Positions 1 through 6,753 of a stretch of DNA of 6,753 bases are shown here, in pieces (position 1 is the stretch's first letter; every line of letters starts with the position of its first letter). A program made the position numbers and the translations under genes. Source of the stretch: an uncultured Rhodospirillaceae bacterium (GTDB lineage Bacteria; Pseudomonadota; Alphaproteobacteria; MPNO01); assembly GCA_937916005.1 (NCBI GenBank), contig CALGIA010000416.1, positions 1 to 6,753 on the forward strand, in the 5' to 3' direction. A model generated the notes under the pieces. That model saw only the letters and a program-made list of their open reading frames with translations, ran no database searches and was not told the origin of the DNA.

Positions 1-168
1 GCCAATATACCCGGGGATCGGATTATCTGGATACATAAATTAACCACGAATCGGGTAGCACACCCCTATGGGAATAGCCAGCTTCCTTGTGAGAGCCACC
101 TGTTACAGAAATCCGACTGTTGCAGATATGACACATTTGATTCAAATTTTGAGAATAATTGATTCGGC

Positions 169-211
169 TTGAAAAATTTACGAAAATTATATAAATCAAT
201 CTTTATATAAT
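169..211 (+). promoter_or_regulatory. Candidate sigma70-type promoter of the met operon
   Basis: A perfect TATAAT hexamer lies at 206-211 but has no good -35 box at the usual 17-bp distance (183-188 reads AAAATT). An alternative is TTGAAA at 169-174 with TATAAA at 190-195, separated by 15 bp, which is shorter than optimal. Either choice overlaps the inverted repeat at 187-210 and would give a leader of roughly 55-75 bases before the GTG start. A poor -35 or short spacing would fit a regulated promoter, but the exact transcription start cannot be decided from sequence alone. Confidence 0.4.
187..210. promoter_or_regulatory. Perfect inverted repeat, probable operator of the ArsR-type regulator
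   Basis: TTATATAAA at 187-195 and its exact reverse complement TTTATATAA at 202-210 flank the 6-base spacer TCAATC. This 24-bp dyad of 9-bp arms fits the size of an operator for a dimeric winged-helix repressor. It lies 65 bp upstream of the start of the ArsR-type gene, and its right arm overlaps a TATAAT hexamer, so a bound protein would block RNA polymerase. The symmetry and position are seen directly; that the downstream regulator binds here is inference. A/T-only arms could also arise by base composition, which lowers certainty. Confidence 0.55.
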
Positions 212-260
212 GAGATCGTTATTGATTCGGCCAAACAGGGTCCGCACTAACCGTCGGCCA

Positions 261-265
261 AGGAG
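261..265 (+). promoter_or_regulatory. Ribosome binding site AGGAG fixing the GTG start
   Basis: AGGAG at 261-265 sits nine bases before the GTG at 275. It is the best Shine-Dalgarno match at the head of the operon and the reason to accept GTG as the start. The two downstream genes have no comparable site and start at overlapping stop codons, so this site probably loads ribosomes for much of the operon. Confidence 0.75.
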
Positions 266-274
266 ACTATTGAC

Positions 275-1273
275 GTGAAATCATTGCTGTCCGGTTTACG
301 TGCCGTCGCGGAATCGACACGTCTCAGATTACTCGCCGTCTGTGCCCATGGAGAGGTCGCCGTAAATGAACTTACCCAGATCCTCGACCAGAGCCAGCCG
401 CGGGTTTCCCGGCACCTGAAATTGCTGTGTGACGAAGGCCTTCTGGAACGCCACCAGGAAGGGACATGGGTGTTCTATCGGATCACCGACCCACGAATCG
501 GTCAGGGCGCCACTCTGGCGCGGCAAATTGTCGATATGATTCCCGCCGACGATCCACAGCTTCTGGCTGATCGCGCCGCACTTGATGCTGTAAAGCGCAG
601 TCGGGCGGCCATGGCGGAAGCCTATTTCCGGGCCAATGCGGAAAGTTGGGATCGCATTCGGGAACTGCATGTGGATTCGGGCGAGGTCGAACGCGGGGTA
701 ATGGCGGCCCTGCCAGCGGAAACAACTCATGATCTGCTGGATATCGGAACCGGCTCGGGGCGCATTCTTGAGCTGCTGGGCAGCACCGTGTCCCGTGGCA
801 TGGGAATAGATTTATCCCGAGAAATGCTGGCAATCGCACGAGCGAAACTGGCCGATGCGGGACTCAGTAATTGCCAGCTGCGTCATGGCGATATGTATGA
901 CCTTCCGATGGAAGATAATTCCTTCGATGCGGCAACAGTGCATCTGGTGCTGCATTATGCCGACCGGCCGCATGAGGCGATTATCGAAATCGCCCGTGTT
1001 CTGCGCCCGGGCGGACGCATCATCATTGCGGATTTTGCACCGCATGATCTGGAAGAACTCCGCACCGAACATGCCCATCGCAGGCTCGGTTTCGAGGACC
1101 AGGAAGTCCGCGACTGGTTCGAAATGGCGGGACTTGTTCCGGAGCCGGTTTGCCGTCTGCCGGGCGACCCGCTGACCGTCAATATCTGGTCAGCCACCAA
1201 GACAGACGATTCCCGTGTGGCGCAAACAACCCTGCACACCACAGCGGTTATCGAAAAATTGGTCGCGCTATGA
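275..1273 (+). CDS. ArsR-type HTH regulator fused to a SAM-dependent methyltransferase domain
   Basis: This cytoplasmic protein of 332 residues most likely regulates the methionine genes that follow. Residues 1-70 form an ArsR-like winged helix: a putative recognition helix around QPRVSRHLKLL (41-51) and a wing ending near WVFYRI (65-70). Residues about 150-255 form a class I methyltransferase fold: motif I DIGTGSG (156-162), the acidic GIDLS (177-181), GDMYDLP (205-211) and LRPGGRIIIADF (243-254). The ArsR metal-binding CVC-type motif is absent; cysteines occur only at 23, 52, 200 and 293, so metal sensing is unlikely. The start is GTG with a good AGGAG site. The stop overlaps the metF ATG. 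ArsR-family regulators SahR and SamR are known for methionine genes in Proteobacteria; which group this belongs to, and whether it still methylates anything, cannot be told here. Binding of SAM or SAH as effector is inference. Confidence 0.93.
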   Translation: MKSLLSGLRAVAESTRLRLLAVCAHGEVAVNELTQILDQSQPRVSRHLKLLCDEGLLERHQEGTWVFYRITDPRIGQGATLARQIVDMIPADDPQLLADRAALDAVKRSRAAMAEAYFRANAESWDRIRELHVDSGEVERGVMAALPAETTHDLLDIGTGSGRILELLGSTVSRGMGIDLSREMLAIARAKLADAGLSNCQLRHGDMYDLPMEDNSFDAATVHLVLHYADRPHEAIIEIARVLRPGGRIIIADFAPHDLEELRTEHAHRRLGFEDQEVRDWFEMAGLVPEPVCRLPGDPLTVNIWSATKTDDSRVAQTTLHTTAVIEKLVAL

Positions 1274-2216
1274 GTGAAGCAACATATAACTCATCTCACG
1301 GCAAAGCCCCACTCCCGGCGCGGCAGCGCGCACAGGCGCTGAAGATTTCTTTCGAGTTTTTTCCGCCGCGCAATGAAAAGATGGAGCAGGACTTATGGGA
1401 CGCCATCAAACGGCTGGAACCGCTGGCGCCTAAATTCGTATCTGTCACCTATGGGGCCGGCGGATCGACCCGGGAAAGAACCCATAACACGGTTTCGCGG
1501 ATCACCGACGAGACCTCGCTGGCCGCCGCCGCCCATCTCACCTGTGTTTCGGCGACCCGGGAAGAGGTCGATGACGTCGCGCGCCGTTATTGGGACGCGG
1601 GAATCCGGCATATAGTGGCGCTGCGCGGCGATGCGCCAGAGGGCGAAGCTGCATACACGCCCCACCCCGGCGGATACGCCTATGCCGCCGATCTGGTGTC
1701 GGGTCTGAAGAAAGTCGCGGATTTCGAGATCAGCGTCGCCGCCTACCCGGAAACCCACCCAACCGCGTCCAGCGCCGATGCGGATCTGGATAATCTGAAA
1801 CGCAAGATCGATGCGGGCGCGGCGCGCGCCATTACCCAATATTTCTTCGACGGCGATGTCTATCTGCGCTTTATGGAGCGCGCCCGCGCGGCGGGGATCA
1901 CCGTCCCCATCGTTCCCGGAATTCTCCCCGTCACGAATTTCGCTCAGGTGACCAAATTCAGCGCCATGTGTGGCACGTCCGTGCCCTTGTGGATGGCCGA
2001 TTTGTTCCAAGGGCTGGACGAGGATCCGGAAACCCGCAAGCTGGTCGCCGCCACGGTCGCCGCCGAACAATGCCGGATGCTGCAAGCGAAGGGCGTCAAT
2101 GAATTTCATTTCTATACGCTGAACCGGGCCGATTTAGCCTACGCCATTTCACATATTCTGGGCTTGCGCCCGGTTGACAACGATCAGGCTGACACCGGGT
2201 CAGAAAGAGCCGAAAC

Positions 2217-2220
<4 letters not shown>
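1270..2220 (+). CDS. metF: 5,10-methylenetetrahydrofolate reductase MetF
   Basis: This flavoenzyme (316 residues, cytoplasmic) reduces 5,10-methylene-tetrahydrofolate to 5-methyl-tetrahydrofolate with NAD(P)H, supplying the methyl group used by MetH next door. The family signature runs in order: SFEFFPP (27-33) with the presumed catalytic Glu29, TYGAGG (60-65), ALRGD (117-121) whose Asp corresponds to the flavin-contacting Asp of the E. coli enzyme, YPETH (159-163), QYFFD (190-194), PGILPV (216-221) and EFHFYTLNR (278-286). The length is slightly above E. coli MetF because of about 20 polar residues after the barrel. I chose ATG 1270 although the frame is open further upstream: the upstream part overlaps the regulator gene out of frame and resembles no MetF. 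ATG 1270 forms ATGA with the regulator's stop, and the region before it lacks a clear Shine-Dalgarno, so translation is probably coupled. Confidence 0.97.
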
Positions 2221-6002
<3,782 letters not shown>

Positions 6003-6036
6003 CCCGGTTTCCATAGACGCTGCAAAAGGGATATCG
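6003..6036. other. Short convergent gap without a visible terminator
   Basis: Thirty-four bases separate the metH stop from the stop of the oppositely oriented amidohydrolase gene. I see no GC-rich hairpin followed by a T-run on either strand here or in the adjoining coding ends. Transcripts may end by Rho or run into each other. Confidence 0.6.
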
Positions 6037-6753
6037 TCATGGGGCGGCGGCGCGGATCACCGGATTGCCGCAGGCATCGCAGACCGGCGGCAATATTCCG
6101 CCCGATGCATTGCGGACACGCAAAGCGGAATCCTTGGCCCGGGCGACAATTTCAGCCACGTCGTAATCCACCAGGCGGCCATCGCGCTTTATGAGACGCC
6201 CATCGACCATGACCGTATCCACATTGGCCGGCGTCGCTGATTGAACCACGGTGGTTTCGATATTGGCGAGCGGCGCAATATTGAGATCGTTGGTGCGGAT
6301 CAGGATCACATCTGCCCGCTTGCCCGGCGTCAGCGACCCGGTGACTTCGCCAAGCCCGAGCGCAACCGCGCCATTGATGGTGGCCATTTCAATGGCTTCG
6401 CAGAAATCCAGACCGGGCAGGCCCTCGGTCTCCGATCCATCCCAGGGCACACATAAATTCCAGGTCACGCGCATGTTTTCCAACATGTTGGGCGGCGCGA
6501 TGGAACTCGCGTCGGACGACAGCGACACCAGCACGCCCGCCGCCCGCCGCCCGCGCCTTCATCAGCGCGGTTCGCGGATCGCCCGTAAAACCAAGCCGCA
6601 TTTCCGAATGGGTCGCAAAGCTGAGCGGCGTCCCGGCTCTCGCCATGGCGGCTCGGTCGCTGTCCGTAGCGGCGATATAGTGGCAGATCAGGAATTTAGG
6701 GGAACTATGCCCGAAAGTTGGTGACGGTGATTTCAGGCGGCGTGTTTGATTTG
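6037..6753 (-). pseudogene. Amidohydrolase (ATZ/TRZ-like), frameshifted and cut by the window edge
   Basis: Read leftwards from the right edge, one frame gives FLICHYIAATDSDR (His is a likely metal ligand), then GTPLSFATHSEMRLG and DPRTALMKARAAG. There it leaves the family pattern and would run about 50 foreign residues to a stop at 6389-6391. The next frame carries on exactly where the first left off: VLVSLSSDASS (the Asp is the likely last metal ligand), EAIEMATINGAVALGLG, GSLTPGKRADVILIRTNDLN and NVDTVMVDGRLIKRDGR. Both parts are typical of metal-dependent amidohydrolases that deaminate or hydrolyse cyclic or purine-like substrates. The break lies in a 7-bp tandem repeat; one unit fewer rejoins the frames. 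The N-terminal part with the usual HxH motif is outside the window. The tail carries CDAC. The substrate is unknown; SAH or methylthioadenosine deaminase is only a thought prompted by the neighbours. A sequencing error, or a gene switched by repeat number, are alternatives to a pseudogene. Confidence 0.75.
6534..6554. repeat. Three perfect tandem copies of a 7-bp unit at the frameshift
   Basis: CGCCCGC occurs three times head to tail at 6534-6540, 6541-6547 and 6548-6554 (GCGGGCG on the coding strand). Seven bases is one more than two codons, so each unit gained or lost shifts the frame. With two units the amidohydrolase reads KARAAGVLVSLSSD without interruption; with the three present it is out of frame. 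Such short tandem repeats arise by polymerase slippage. Confidence 0.9.

Larger units (their letters stand above)
158..231. repeat. ATTGATTCGGC direct repeat with an inverted ATTGATT copy between
   Basis: The 11-mer ATTGATTCGGC occurs at 158-168 and again at 221-231. Between them, AATCAAT at 194-200 is the reverse complement of the repeat's first seven bases and covers most of the spacer of the palindrome. That gives three copies of one heptamer around the presumed promoter, with the middle one inverted. A related TTTGATTCAAA dyad lies at 136-146. Such clustered sites may be binding half-sites for the adjacent ArsR-type regulator; this is inference. Confidence 0.5.
1..274. other. Intergenic leader upstream of the met operon
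   Basis: I see no gene that I can support here. The + strand is open from the left edge to a TGA at 160-162, but the predicted peptide has no recognisable motif, has AT-rich third positions and no start in view, so I treat it as chance. The stretch from about 120 to 225 is far richer in A and T than the coding DNA that follows, as expected for a promoter region. Its contents (palindrome, TATAAT box, heptamer repeats, ribosome site) are listed separately. I found no tRNA-like cloverleaf and no riboswitch that I recognise. Confidence 0.7.

Noticed and set aside
1..36. Minus-strand ATG at 36-34 opening leftwards (MYPDNPIPGYIG), possibly a divergent gene start
   Set aside because: No Shine-Dalgarno precedes it and only twelve codons are in view, so a gene cannot be supported.
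1..162. Open + strand frame from the left edge to TGA 160-162, possibly the tail of an upstream gene
   Set aside because: The peptide has no familiar motif and AT-rich third codon positions unlike the real genes here; 53 open codons can occur by chance.
211..274. SAM or SAH riboswitch in the leader of the methionine operon
   Set aside because: The leader after the likely transcription start is only about 55-75 bases, too short for a SAM-I aptamer. I see no convincing conserved helices or pseudoknot; the only pairing is a weak GGCC/GGCC (229-232 with 256-259).
1150..1269. Longer metF start at 1150
   Set aside because: The extra 40 codons lie out of frame within the regulator gene and resemble no MetF N terminus. 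ATG 1270 fits the family and the overlap pattern.
6003..6080. Bidirectional intrinsic terminator between metH and the amidohydrolase
   Set aside because: A GCGGC/GCCGC pairing can be drawn just inside the amidohydrolase end, but it has a long loop and no T-run, so it is not a credible terminator.
6251..6724. Plus-strand open frame of 157 codons at the right end
   Set aside because: It is the antisense shadow of the amidohydrolase fragment, whose minus-strand translation carries clear family motifs.

Overview
The window carries a compact, probably alphaproteobacterial, methionine-synthesis operon on the + strand. A damaged amidohydrolase gene converges on it from the right. The taxonomic guess is inference: it rests on GC-rich codon use, the order ArsR-methyltransferase regulator - metF - metH, and single-chain cobalamin-dependent MetH and MetF of proteobacterial type. 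I cannot name a genus.

Layout. Positions 1-274 are non-coding as far as I can see and become strongly AT-rich from about 120 to 225. They hold a perfect 9-bp inverted repeat (187-210), a TATAAT box overlapping its right arm, three copies of the heptamer ATTGATT/AATCAAT, and an AGGAG ribosome site for a GTG start. At 275-1273 lies a fusion of an ArsR-type DNA-binding domain with a class I SAM-binding methyltransferase domain. At 1270-2220 lies metF and at 2217-6002 full-length metH. Each junction is a 4-base ATGA overlap, so the three genes almost certainly form one transcript with coupled translation.

How the genes work together. MetF reduces 5,10-methylene-tetrahydrofolate to 5-methyl-tetrahydrofolate. 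MetH passes that methyl group through cobalamin to homocysteine, giving methionine, the precursor of S-adenosylmethionine (SAM). The first gene joins a DNA-binding head to a domain that normally binds SAM or S-adenosylhomocysteine (SAH). The simplest reading is a local feedback loop: the regulator senses the SAM/SAH state and acts on the palindrome at its own promoter.

Right end. After a 34-bp gap with no visible terminator, the complementary strand holds the 3' part of an ATZ/TRZ-like amidohydrolase whose 5' part lies beyond the window. Its frame is broken at 6534-6554 by three perfect copies of a 7-bp unit (GCGGGCG on the coding strand). Removing one copy restores a continuous, family-like protein. 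This is either a recent slippage pseudogene, a switchable (phase-variable) gene, or a sequencing error. A second, weaker sign of disruption lies near 6700. Apart from the regulator-operator arrangement and this repeat-mediated frameshift, I see no candidate for an unknown system here.
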